From the NCBI GenBank assembly GCA_016756855.1, contig JAESPD010000003.1:1-64000 (forward strand): a DNA stretch of 64,000 nt. The letters run 5' to 3'. How positions within the stretch are numbered: the stretch's first letter is position 1; the number at the start of each line of letters is the position of its first letter. The DNA is from a gamma proteobacterium endosymbiont of Lamellibrachia anaximandri. Lineage in GTDB: Bacteria > Pseudomonadota > Gammaproteobacteria > Chromatiales > Chromatiaceae. Below the pieces are notes generated by a model. That model was not told the origin of the DNA and made no database searches. It saw nothing but the letters and a program-made list of their open reading frames with translations. The position numbers and the translations under genes were made by a program. Below, piece by piece: positions 17,231 through 25,301 of this stretch.

Positions 17231-18502
17231 TTAGCCCTCCGTTCCAGCTACGCGGTTAATGACCTGGACAGCGCGCAGTGCAGCGCCGGTGGCGTGTTGT
17301 GCCGCCCGGTTTACGTCCAGTGCGTCGGATGAACAACCCGCTGCGAAGATGCCGCCGTTCTCTGAAGCAGGCTCAATGAAGCCCTCCTCGTTGATGACGA
17401 TATCCACCGGGAAGCTCTCTTTATCAACGCTGGGTTCCATGCCGACAGCCAGTACGACCAGGTCGTGCTGGTTGGCGTAGCGATTGTAACCTTCGGTGTC
17501 TACGCCGTGCAGTACGGGACTGTCGTCATCGCCCTTGACGATGGAGGCAACCTTGGACTTGATGAAGTTGACGTTATCCTGCGCCTTGACCTTCTGATAG
17601 AAGTCCTCGAAACGGTCGATGGCGCGGATGTCGATATAGTAGACGGAGATGTCTACGTCGTCCGCCGGGTAGGTGCACTGTTTCAAGGAAGCCATGCAGC
17701 AGATGCGTGAACAGTGCAGCAGGTGATTCTTGTCACGGGAACCGGCGCACTGAATGAAGGCGACGTTCTTCACCTCTTTGCCGTCGGAGGGGCGCAGGAT
17801 CTTGCCGCCGGTGGGACCGGTGGGATCTGCCAGGCGCTCAAACTCGACGCTGGTAATGACGTTCTCAAAACGATCATAGCCGTAGGGCTGGATCTTGTTT
17901 GCATCATACGGTTGCCAGCCGGTGGCCCAGACCACGGCACCGGCATTGAATTCGATGGTCTCTTCCTGCATGTCTAGGTCGACTGCGTTCACTTTGCAGG
18001 CGTCCTTGGCTTTCTGCGCATCGTCGGTGCCGATGATGGCGGGATCAATGACGTACTGCTGGGGCATGGCCATGCGATGCGGCAGGTAGGCGCCTTTGCG
18101 CTTGCCCATGCCGTAGTTGTACTCATCGTCGAATTCGGCCTCGACAGCCTTGCCGCAATCGCCGCAACCGGTGCAGTTGTCATTGATATAGCGGGGAGCG
18201 ATCTTCGCCGTGGCAGTGTAGTTGCCGGCTTCGCCCTTGATGTCCGTTACCTCAGCCATGGTGATGATGGTGAGATTGGGATTCATCTTGGCCCGGCGCT
18301 GGTTGATCTCCAGGCCGCAGGTGGGATGGCAGAGCTTAGGGAAATATTTGTACAACTGGGTGACGCGACCGCCAATATAGGGGCGCTTTTCAACCAGTAC
18401 GACCTTTTTTCCGGTTTCAGCAGCTTCAAGGGCAGCGGTCATGCCGCTGATCCCGCCGCCGACCACCAGAATGGTCTCATTGGTTGCGATTACTTCCGTC
18501 AT
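17231..18502 (-). CDS. qmoA: QmoA (HdrA-like flavoprotein of the Qmo complex)
   Basis: A 423-residue flavoprotein of the quinone-interacting membrane-bound oxidoreductase complex that partners APS reductase. The FAD-binding motif VVGGGISGMTAALEAAETG is at about residues 13-31. KLCHPTCGLEINQRR and CTGCGDCGKAVE give the cysteines typical of QmoA. A GGAGGAG ribosome site precedes ATG 18502. It is the first gene of qmoAB-hdrCB, which is opposite in direction to aprBA and 5 kb away from it. The 611-bp upstream gap should hold its promoter. Confidence 0.94.
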   Translation of the reverse strand: MTEVIATNETILVVGGGISGMTAALEAAETGKKVVLVEKRPYIGGRVTQLYKYFPKLCHPTCGLEINQRRAKMNPNLTIITMAEVTDIKGEAGNYTATAKIAPRYINDNCTGCGDCGKAVEAEFDDEYNYGMGKRKGAYLPHRMAMPQQYVIDPAIIGTDDAQKAKDACKVNAVDLDMQEETIEFNAGAVVWATGWQPYDANKIQPYGYDRFENVITSVEFERLADPTGPTGGKILRPSDGKEVKNVAFIQCAGSRDKNHLLHCSRICCMASLKQCTYPADDVDISVYYIDIRAIDRFEDFYQKVKAQDNVNFIKSKVASIVKGDDDSPVLHGVDTEGYNRYANQHDLVVLAVGMEPSVDKESFPVDIVINEEGFIEPASENGGIFAAGCSSDALDVNRAAQHATGAALRAVQVINRVAGTEG

Positions 18503-18722
18503 GGAATCTCCTCCGTCGCGGAATGGCGTTTCAAAGTCCGAAATAACCGGCAGCGCAATAATACTTGATTTGTCTGCTGGGTTATTCCATGATTGGCGGC
18601 AGCGTTACTGCGCCCAGATTCTGGACTCGCTACGATACCCGCCTTCGGGATTTCCCGCCATATAAAAGCTGCTAATTCCCCATCGAATTTTCCAATGGTT
18701 AAATAGAATGCAGTTATGCTTT

Positions 18723-18738
18723 ATTAGCATTCGCTAAT
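18723..18738. promoter_or_regulatory. Candidate LysR-type (CbbR-like) site
   Basis: ATTAGC-ATTC-GCTAAT is a 6+4+6 palindrome. It contains TTA-N8-TAA, which fits the TNA-N7/8-TNA pattern reported for CbbR operators. It lies 221 bp upstream of qmoA and 376 bp upstream of cbbQ. No LysR-type gene is in the window. Confidence 0.35.
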
Positions 18739-18916
18739 TAATACTTGACCTTCAGATGGGGTATTCCAGGAATATGAGCGCAGCAAAGAGAGGTTTTACC
18801 TCACGGATTATCTGTGTTCAAACAGGGCGCTCCTCTTGTAAAGAGACCTGCTCCGGGTTAATTATTCGTCACGTAACTATTCAGCTACCCCGCGTAAGTG
18901 CGGAAAACATGGAATT

Positions 18917-19036
18917 GTAGGATGTGTTGAGCGCAGCGATGCGCATCTGTCGCGATTGATGAGGTTCGTTTTACTCGGCAACTGTTCCATGCGTTGCTCT
19001 ACCTCCTGCATCCATGCAGTCGTCACCACATCCTGC
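18917..19036. repeat. Degenerate GTAG-ended palindromic element
   Basis: GTAGGATGTG at the left end and CACATCCTGC at the right end are near-perfect inverted copies. Inside are GCGCAGCGATGCGC and CTGCATCCATGCAG hairpins. It resembles the element at 38805-38875 in its ends but is partly decayed. Confidence 0.5.
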
Positions 19037-19113
19037 ACGTTGCCTTAGTGTTTACTATGCGCTGAATTGATACTTCAATACATACTTTGATTTTGTGGAA
19101 GAGGTTAGTCCAG

Positions 19114-19926
19114 TTGGAAGCGCGCATCCTGAAACCAGAAGAGTACTTTATAGAGAGCGAGCCTTACTATCAGCCGGTAGGTGACGAGATCGAGATCTTT
19201 GAGGCGGCCTATCGCAATCTACTGCCGGTTCTGTTGAAAGGGCCGACGGGTTGTGGCAAGACCCGCTTCATGGAGCACATGGCGTGGCGGCTAAAACGGC
19301 CGTTGATCGCCGTCTCCTGTCACGATGATTTGACCGCATCCGATCTGGTGGGGCGGTTTCTGGTCAAAAGCGGCGAGACGGTCTGGGTGGACGGTCCCCT
19401 GGCCGCCGCAGTACGGGCCGGTGCCATCTGTTATCTGGACGAGGTTGTCGAGGCGCGCAAGGACACCACGGTGGTGATCCACCCCCTGGCGGATGACCGC
19501 AGGGTGTTGCCGATGGAGAAGATCGGGGAACTGCTGGAGGCGAATGCCGATTTCTGTCTCGCGATCTCCTACAATCCCGGTTACCAGAGCGTGTTGAAGG
19601 ACCTCAAACAGAGTACCCGACAGCGTTTCATCGCCCTGGAGTTCGACTATCCGGACGCAGCGCTGGAGCAGAAGATCGTCGAAAACGAGGCCGAAGTGGT
19701 CCCGGAGATGGCGCAACGATTGGTGAAGTTTGCCCATATGACCCGCAACCTCAAAGGCAGTGGTCTGGACGAGGGCGCCTCGACGCGTCTGCTGGTACAC
19801 GCTGCCAAGTTGATTCACGACGGCGTAGATCCGGTGGTTGCCTGCCGGGCATCTATTGCCCAGGCCCTGACCGACGATGCGGATATGCTGGCTGCGGTGA
19901 ATGAACTTAGTGCTTCGCTTTTTTAG
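19114..19926 (+). CDS. cbbQ: CbbQ/NorQ-type AAA+ ATPase
   Basis: MoxR-class AAA+ ATPase of the CbbQ/NirQ/NorQ family. In CbbQO pairs it remodels RuBisCO to release inhibitors. Walker A GPTGCGKT is at residues 43-50 and Walker B ICYLDE at 105-110. The blocks [10 protein letters not shown] and [20 protein letters not shown] are typical of CbbQ. TTG 19114 is chosen because GGAAGAGG lies 9 bp upstream and gives 270 residues, the family length; another TTG at 19087 would add nine. No RuBisCO or nitric oxide reductase gene is in the window, so NorQ remains possible. Confidence 0.87.
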   Translation: MEARILKPEEYFIESEPYYQPVGDEIEIFEAAYRNLLPVLLKGPTGCGKTRFMEHMAWRLKRPLIAVSCHDDLTASDLVGRFLVKSGETVWVDGPLAAAVRAGAICYLDEVVEARKDTTVVIHPLADDRRVLPMEKIGELLEANADFCLAISYNPGYQSVLKDLKQSTRQRFIALEFDYPDAALEQKIVENEAEVVPEMAQRLVKFAHMTRNLKGSGLDEGASTRLLVHAAKLIHDGVDPVVACRASIAQALTDDADMLAAVNELSASLF

Positions 19927-19998
19927 GTGAAAGGTTAATGGTGGCCGTGTCAATGGATGGGCCGCTTTGTCGTGACTGCCATTGGTCGCTGAATGGCC

Positions 19999-20087
19999 GT
20001 AGGCCGGTTCAAGCGCAGCGGAACCGGCAACCTAAATCGCGCTGCCAAAGTCTGGATGCCCGATCCGCTACGCTTGATCGAGCCTAC
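19999..20087. repeat. REP-like palindromic pair
   Basis: Unit GTAGGCCGGTTC...GAACCGGC (19999-20028) faces GCCCGATC...GAGCCTAC (20058-20087), with 29 bp between. It fills most of the 218-bp gap between cbbQ and cbbO. Confidence 0.82.
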
Positions 20088-20144
20088 ATGCTTGATGCCT
20101 GATTCGGGTATTTCTTCGATTTACCAGCCTTTAGCACACAACCT

Positions 20145-22277
20145 ATGCCAAAACCGACTCAACTAACCGCTGACCAAATCCTCCCCCTCCTCGACGACTG
20201 GTTCGAGGTCGAATTTACCTTCCGAAACACCGATGTTCTCGCCGCTGCCCTGGCGCTGATGTCGGCGGGTGACCAGGCCTTTGTACTCGACTGGACGCGG
20301 CGTATCGCCAGCACGCATGTCGAAATCGCTTTCCAGTTTGTCGAGCAGTCCACCCGTGCCTTGAGCCTGATGGATGGGCGCATGATCGAGGCCTGGGTGC
20401 TGCATGCCATGGATATCTATGATCGCTCCGGCCTCTATTCCGGCCTGAAGGTGATACGGGAGATCGATCTCTTCGTGCGCCAGGGACGGGAGCGGGCTTC
20501 CGGCTGTGTCTTCGAGGAGGAGGTGGGGGTATTGCTGCCCTTTGTCCAGGGCCTCTCTGGGCGCAAACTGAAGGTAGAACAGGGCGACCACACCTTTACC
20601 GACAGCGAAGTGATCTTTCTGCCGGCTGTGATGGCCCATCTGCCGGACAAGCAGGAGAACTTCAAGCTCTACAAGGCGGCAGTGGCGCACCTCTGGGCGC
20701 AGGCCCGTTTCGGCACCTTCAGGGTCGATCTCGAACAATACATCGCAGCACATCCAACGCCCGATCTGGCGCTACGCTGTTTTCATGCGCTGGAGTCGGT
20801 GCGTCTCGACGCCTGCATCGCCCGTGAACTGCCAGGCTTGTTTCGGGAGATGGGTGAGCTGCGGGAAAAGCTTGATGATGCGGATCTGCCGGATGGCTGG
20901 TCCTCTGTGACCGCCGAGCTGACACGGCGGGAGGCCACCGCAGCGGATTCCCTACGCTTGGTCGACAAAGTCATCGGTAGCCGGTTACCTGCAACCAACT
21001 GCTACCAGGGGCGCCTGATGCCAGCCGAAGTTCAGGCTGTTTTGGCGAAGCGCCTGGAGCGTGAGCAGGCACAACTGCGGGTGGCCCTGAAGCTGATCGA
21101 TGATGAACTGAAGGAGGGGCGGGAAGATGAAGAGGCCCCGCCTGGAAAGTTTGAGGTGGACAAGAAGCCTGATATGTCGGTGCCGGAGGGGTTTCAGATC
21201 GAACTCATGCTCGACGGCAAGTCCATCCCCATCCCGGATGATGTGAAGGGCACCATGACCTCGATCCTGCAGGATCTTGGTGATGTCCCCGATGAGTATC
21301 TCGTCCCGGCGGGAGCGGGAGAGTACGAGCTGAAGGATTATGAGGAGCAGCGGCTCGATCCTGAAGATGTCTGGGGCGGCACCTACCATGAGGAAGGCGC
21401 GTTTCTCTACCAGGAGTGGGATTTTCGCCGCAAACACTATCGCAAGGATTGGTGCGTGGTGCGCGAGTTACCGGCCAAACCCTCCCACGATGGATTTGCC
21501 GACCGGGTGGTGACCAAGTACCGGCGGTTGCTGGGCAATCTGCGTAAGACCTTCGAGGCGATGCGGGACGAGGACCGGCTGCTGAAACGCCAGGTCTATG
21601 GCGACGGCGTGGATATCGATGCCTTCGTGGAGGCCTGGGCGGATGTGCATGTCGGACTGGAGATGAGTGACCGGCTGTTTACCCGCATGCACCGGGACGA
21701 GCGCAACATCGCAGTCATCTTCATGGTGGATATGTCGGGTTCCACCAAGGGTTGGGTCAATGAAGCAGAGCGAGAGGCGCTGGTGCTGACGGCGGAGTCC
21801 CTGGAGACCCTGGAGACCCTCGGGGACCGCTACGCCATCTATGGTTTCACCGGTTCGAGCCGAAAACGTTGCGAAATCTACCGGGTCAAGACCTTCGACG
21901 AACCCTACGGCGATGAGGTAAAGGCGAGGATCAGCGGTATTGAGGCGGGGGACTACACCCGCATGGGGGCGGCGATCCGCCACCTCAGCCAATTGCTGAG
22001 AGAGGTTGAGGCGCGCACCAAGCTGTTGATAACCCTGTCAGATGGAAAACCGGAGGACTATCCCGACCCGTATCGCGGAGAGTACGGTGTTGAGGATACG
22101 CGACAGGCGCTCTACGAGGCCCATCGTGACGGTATCCACGCCTTCTGCATCACCATCGATGAGGAGGGGCAGGACTATCTGCCCCATATGTATGGGGCGG
22201 CAAACTATGCCGTTGTAAAGGATGTGGAGAAACTCCCCCTCAAAGTTTCAGATATTTATAAAAGAATAACTAGCTGA
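20145..22277 (+). CDS. cbbO: CbbO/NorD-type VWA-domain protein
   Basis: A 710-residue protein that partners the CbbQ ATPase. The long alpha-helical N-terminal half is followed by a C-terminal von Willebrand factor A domain. The metal-ion-dependent adhesion motif DMSGST is at 529-534, with a later LSDGKP loop. In CbbQO activases CbbO docks on RuBisCO through this domain. The ATG has no clear ribosome site. It lies 218 bp after cbbQ, with a palindromic repeat between, so cotranscription is likely but not certain. NorD is the alternative family name. Confidence 0.85.
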   Translation: MPKPTQLTADQILPLLDDWFEVEFTFRNTDVLAAALALMSAGDQAFVLDWTRRIASTHVEIAFQFVEQSTRALSLMDGRMIEAWVLHAMDIYDRSGLYSGLKVIREIDLFVRQGRERASGCVFEEEVGVLLPFVQGLSGRKLKVEQGDHTFTDSEVIFLPAVMAHLPDKQENFKLYKAAVAHLWAQARFGTFRVDLEQYIAAHPTPDLALRCFHALESVRLDACIARELPGLFREMGELREKLDDADLPDGWSSVTAELTRREATAADSLRLVDKVIGSRLPATNCYQGRLMPAEVQAVLAKRLEREQAQLRVALKLIDDELKEGREDEEAPPGKFEVDKKPDMSVPEGFQIELMLDGKSIPIPDDVKGTMTSILQDLGDVPDEYLVPAGAGEYELKDYEEQRLDPEDVWGGTYHEEGAFLYQEWDFRRKHYRKDWCVVRELPAKPSHDGFADRVVTKYRRLLGNLRKTFEAMRDEDRLLKRQVYGDGVDIDAFVEAWADVHVGLEMSDRLFTRMHRDERNIAVIFMVDMSGSTKGWVNEAEREALVLTAESLETLETLGDRYAIYGFTGSSRKRCEIYRVKTFDEPYGDEVKARISGIEAGDYTRMGAAIRHLSQLLREVEARTKLLITLSDGKPEDYPDPYRGEYGVEDTRQALYEAHRDGIHAFCITIDEEGQDYLPHMYGAANYAVVKDVEKLPLKVSDIYKRITS

Positions 22278-22387
22278 TACAGCTTGATTTTCTTCAGGGG
22301 CATAGGCAACCTCCCTGCACACCCTTGAAAGAGCACAAACAACGGCCGCGAAGAGGGACGAAGTTATTTTGACCACTGGAGGATATT

Positions 22388-22990
22388 ATGAAGTTAAGAC
22401 TGGTTGCAGTATGCGCAATGATGCTTTTCGGCGCTGTGCAGGCGCACGCCATGCCGGGTTATGGTTATCCACAGCACCAGCAACAGGAAGTCGGCCCGGA
22501 TACGATCGTGCGCGAGGGTTTGACCCAGCTGTTGAAGTTTCTGCGCTCCAAGGAGCAGCGCAACCCCATGCAGATCACGGCGTTTCTCGAAACAGTAATC
22601 GCGCCCAATTTCGATTTTGACTATATGGCGCAGTGGGCGGCCGGACCGGCCTACCGCAATATGAGTGCGGGTCAGCGTCAGGCTATGAGCCAGCAGGTGA
22701 AAGAGATGCTGCTGGGTACGCTGACCAAACGCCTCAGCAGCTTCGAAGACCAGGATGTGCGCTTCTATCGCCCCCGCCGCGCGGGACGAAACGAGGTGAA
22801 GGTGAGCGTAGGTATCCTCAATTCCGGCGGTTATCCGGCGAAGATAGATTTTCGTTTCTATCATGCTGAAGACGGCTGGAAGGTGTTTGATGTCTCCGCC
22901 AATGGCACCAGTGCCCTTGCCTACTATCGGCAGCACTTTTCGAAGCAGTTGCGGGGTAATAAAGGTCAGAAGCGTGGTTATCGCGGCTGA
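22388..22990 (+). CDS. MlaC/Ttg2D-family periplasmic phospholipid-binding protein
   Basis: A 200-residue exported protein with a cleavable signal peptide (about 1-21, ending AQAHA). The family core includes APNFDFDYMAQWAAG, the LTKRLSSF helix, and DFRFYHAEDGWKVFDV followed by SALAYYRQHF, as in MlaC. MlaC carries phospholipids between outer and inner membrane. The other Mla components are not adjacent, so this is a stand-alone copy. A GGAGG site lies 5 bp before the ATG. A glycine/proline/glutamine-rich stretch follows the signal peptide. Confidence 0.85.
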   Translation: MKLRLVAVCAMMLFGAVQAHAMPGYGYPQHQQQEVGPDTIVREGLTQLLKFLRSKEQRNPMQITAFLETVIAPNFDFDYMAQWAAGPAYRNMSAGQRQAMSQQVKEMLLGTLTKRLSSFEDQDVRFYRPRRAGRNEVKVSVGILNSGGYPAKIDFRFYHAEDGWKVFDVSANGTSALAYYRQHFSKQLRGNKGQKRGYRG

Positions 22991-23009
22991 TTGAGCTGGG
23001 AATAAAGGG

Positions 23010-23040
23010 GCCGGGGTCGGGTTCGGCTCCGGCTTTTTTG
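23010..23040 (+). terminator. Terminator after the mlaC-like gene
   Basis: A GC-rich stem (GCCGG / CCGGC with a partly paired interior) is followed by T6, about 20 bp after the stop codon. Confidence 0.75.
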
Positions 23041-23088
23041 TGTCCGAAGGAACTTGTTGTCCGGCAGGGCTTCAAAATCAGGAGCGGT

Positions 23089-23118
23089 GCAGGCCGGATC
23101 AAGCGCAGCGGATCCGGC
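23089..23118. repeat. REP-like palindrome, single unit
   Basis: Hairpin GCCGGATC / GATCCGGC around AAGCGCAGCG, preceded by GCAG in place of GTAG. It is a single copy of the family that is usually paired. Confidence 0.75.
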
Positions 23119-23148
23119 ATTGTGTTTTGTTGGAGAGCCTAACTGTTG

Positions 23149-23697
23149 ATGAAAAGACCATCATTGCAACCAGATAGAGGCCCAAGACGTGCCGGCGAAA
23201 AGATGGGCCGCTGGATGATCTTTGCCGCTTGGGCGTTGCTGCTCGGCCTGTTGGCCCTGTTTTTCTCTGACCAGCTGGAGCGGCAGGCAAATCCCAATCG
23301 GGATTTGGCAAGCGTTTCAACGGAATCCGGTCCCAAAGAGATCACCCTGTTGCGCAACCGGGCCGGACACTATGTCGCCCCTGGTACCATCAATGGCACC
23401 CCCGTGATTTTCCTGCTTGATACGGGTGCGACCAATGTCGCGGTATCCGCCTCGCTGGCAGAGCGCCTTGCACTCAAGCGTGGCGCCCAGTCGATCAGTT
23501 TGACCGCAAACGGCCGGGTCAAAACCTGGTTGACGCGGCTGGATCAGGTGCAGCTCGGCTCCATAATCCGACAGGATGTGCGTGCCACCATCATGCCCGG
23601 TATGGGGGGCGATGAAGTGCTGCTGGGGATGAGTTTTCTAAAACATCTTGAATTGGTGCAGAAAGGCAAAACCCTTATCCTGCGTCAGGGTGAATAG
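23149..23697 (+). CDS. Membrane-anchored retropepsin-like aspartic protease (TIGR02281 type)
   Basis: A 182-residue protein with one N-terminal helix (about 22-40) and a periplasmic retroviral-type aspartic protease domain. The active site FLLDTGATNVAVS has the DTGA at 91-94. The flap and second strand are represented by the segments around VLLGMSFLKHLEL near the C-terminus. Such proteases act as dimers. ATG 23149 is used with GGAGAG upstream; the TTG one codon earlier is less likely. Its last 23 bp overlap the end of the convergent zinc-ribbon/TPR gene. Its substrate is unknown. Confidence 0.85.
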   Translation: MKRPSLQPDRGPRRAGEKMGRWMIFAAWALLLGLLALFFSDQLERQANPNRDLASVSTESGPKEITLLRNRAGHYVAPGTINGTPVIFLLDTGATNVAVSASLAERLALKRGAQSISLTANGRVKTWLTRLDQVQLGSIIRQDVRATIMPGMGGDEVLLGMSFLKHLELVQKGKTLILRQGE

Positions 23698-25234
23698 TCT
23701 CATGCGGGTTGATCCAGGTTTGGTGCAGCTGCTGTCGCTGCATCTCGGTCGTTTCCCTGTCCCATAGCGCTGCAGGCACGAGGATCTGCCGGGTGTTGAT
23801 GCCGTGGCGATTGGCCTGAAATTCGATCGTCAGCAGCTTGCCTGATCGCAATGCCTCGATCGAAGCGGTTTTCGGGTCGCTGCCTCTTTCGGGTAGTCGC
23901 GATTGCGAGTGCAGGGGGGTCCCGTCAAGGAAAAGGATCAAATCGCCATTCTCCAGTCCGGATGCCATGGCGCTGCCGTCGGGGTAACCGCCGTAGGAGA
24001 CCAGGGCGGGTTTTAGGGGGATGTCCAGTCTCTTCGCCAGTGCCTTGAGTTGGGGATTGATGAGGTTCTGCAGCTCCTTCTCCCCATAGCGCTTGCTGGT
24101 GAATTTGATCCGTTCGATGAATAGGCTCTGGGATTTCAGGAAGGCATCCAGTGCCTGTCTGTTTTTGCCCATATCGGCAAGGGCTTTTCCTCGAGTGAAA
24201 TAGAGCGCCTCTTTCCGTTGTTCGCTGGCGTAGACGCCGCTCTCATTCTCCAAGTGGGGATATTCTGCCAGCATCCACTCGGTGAGGGTGAGCAGTTCCT
24301 CCAGTGAAAACTGCTGCGTGAGTGCATCCCAACTGCGCTGCCGCTGGTGGGCTTGGGAGATCAAGTCAACGAAGGGGCGGGTGGGATAGGGTTGGAGTTC
24401 AGGGAACTCTCCTGATTCGTACATCTCGTGGCCGATGCGTAACAGCTCCAACGGATGGTCTCTATAGGCCTGTCTCTGGAGCCTGCGTACATAGCGACGC
24501 TGTTCTTTATGCTGCAAAGCTCTGGCGAAGTGTTTTCGTGAGAGTGCTACTTTGTCCTCTGTATCTTTGCTCGGATTATATCGGCTGGGGATCCAACTCC
24601 CCCACATGACGTTCGCGTAGAGGTTGTTTGGATCCAGTTTCAGCGCCTTGCTGAAATGGAGGTCGATATTCAGGCCTTCGATGCCATTGCGATGTCTGAG
24701 TATATCGAGCCAGCCGAGATGGGCCATGATGGTTGCCCGCTCTTCGTTCGCGGCGGAGACGGCCCCACGGTAGAGCACCAGGCCGAGTTGGTTCTCCTGT
24801 ATGGACCGGTATTGATCGCGATGGGAGTGACGCACGTCGATCACCATGATTCTGCGCAACTGCTCCATCGCCAGCTCAACTTCAAACTTGCGCGCCTCGC
24901 TGGATGAAGGATCGAGTTCAAGCGCCTGCTTCAACTGCTGGAATGCGCCGTTTAAGTCACCGATCTCCCGCTGCAGTTTCGCCCCCTCCACCCGCTCATT
25001 GACGGTCTCCTGGGTATTTTTCCACTGGCCGAGAAGTTCCTGGGTCTGGTTGGCAACGATCATCAGCGAGAGGATGGCGGTAAAGCCACCGATCCACTTC
25101 AGGGAGAGAGTGAAATAGTGCCATTTGCTCTGATGTTGTGGGGTGCCGCAGTGGGGGCAGAGAGTGGCGTTTTCGTGGATCGGCTCTTTGCATGCGATGC
25201 AGAGTTTTCGATCTGGCTGGTTCTTGTGTTGCAT
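23675..25234 (-). CDS. Zinc-ribbon, TPR and PDZ-like membrane protein
   Basis: A 519-residue protein not assigned to a named family. The order is an N-terminal zinc ribbon (C12, C15, C26, C29), one transmembrane helix (about 44-62), a coiled coil and tetratricopeptide-like helices (about 85-400), and a C-terminal PDZ-like segment (about 415-475) with the run ENGDLILFLDGTPLHS. The repeat-like segments AFQQLKQALELDPSSSEA and HFSKALKLDPNNLYANV support TPRs. It overlaps by 23 bp, tail to tail, the aspartic protease gene. A scaffolding or proteolysis-adaptor role is a guess. Confidence 0.72.
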   Translation of the reverse strand: MQHKNQPDRKLCIACKEPIHENATLCPHCGTPQHQSKWHYFTLSLKWIGGFTAILSLMIVANQTQELLGQWKNTQETVNERVEGAKLQREIGDLNGAFQQLKQALELDPSSSEARKFEVELAMEQLRRIMVIDVRHSHRDQYRSIQENQLGLVLYRGAVSAANEERATIMAHLGWLDILRHRNGIEGLNIDLHFSKALKLDPNNLYANVMWGSWIPSRYNPSKDTEDKVALSRKHFARALQHKEQRRYVRRLQRQAYRDHPLELLRIGHEMYESGEFPELQPYPTRPFVDLISQAHQRQRSWDALTQQFSLEELLTLTEWMLAEYPHLENESGVYASEQRKEALYFTRGKALADMGKNRQALDAFLKSQSLFIERIKFTSKRYGEKELQNLINPQLKALAKRLDIPLKPALVSYGGYPDGSAMASGLENGDLILFLDGTPLHSQSRLPERGSDPKTASIEALRSGKLLTIEFQANRHGINTRQILVPAALWDRETTEMQRQQLHQTWINPHETIHPDAG

Positions 25235-25301
25235 GAAACGCCTTCAATGCTTGTCCGGAAACATACGCACAGTATAGCCCCGGTATAGACGGCCGCGCAT
25301 G

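Larger units (their letters stand above)
18503..19113. other. 611-bp regulatory gap between qmoA and cbbQ
   Basis: No coding region was found here. The gap should contain the promoters of the divergent qmo and cbbQO genes. It holds a LysR-type palindrome (18723-18738) and a degenerate REP-like element (18917-19036). Otherwise it is AT-rich without a feature that can be named. Confidence 0.6.

Noticed and set aside
14418..18568. Several long plus-strand open frames opposite qmoAB-hdrCB
   Set aside because: Each is antisense to a recognised gene with intact motifs and none has family features.
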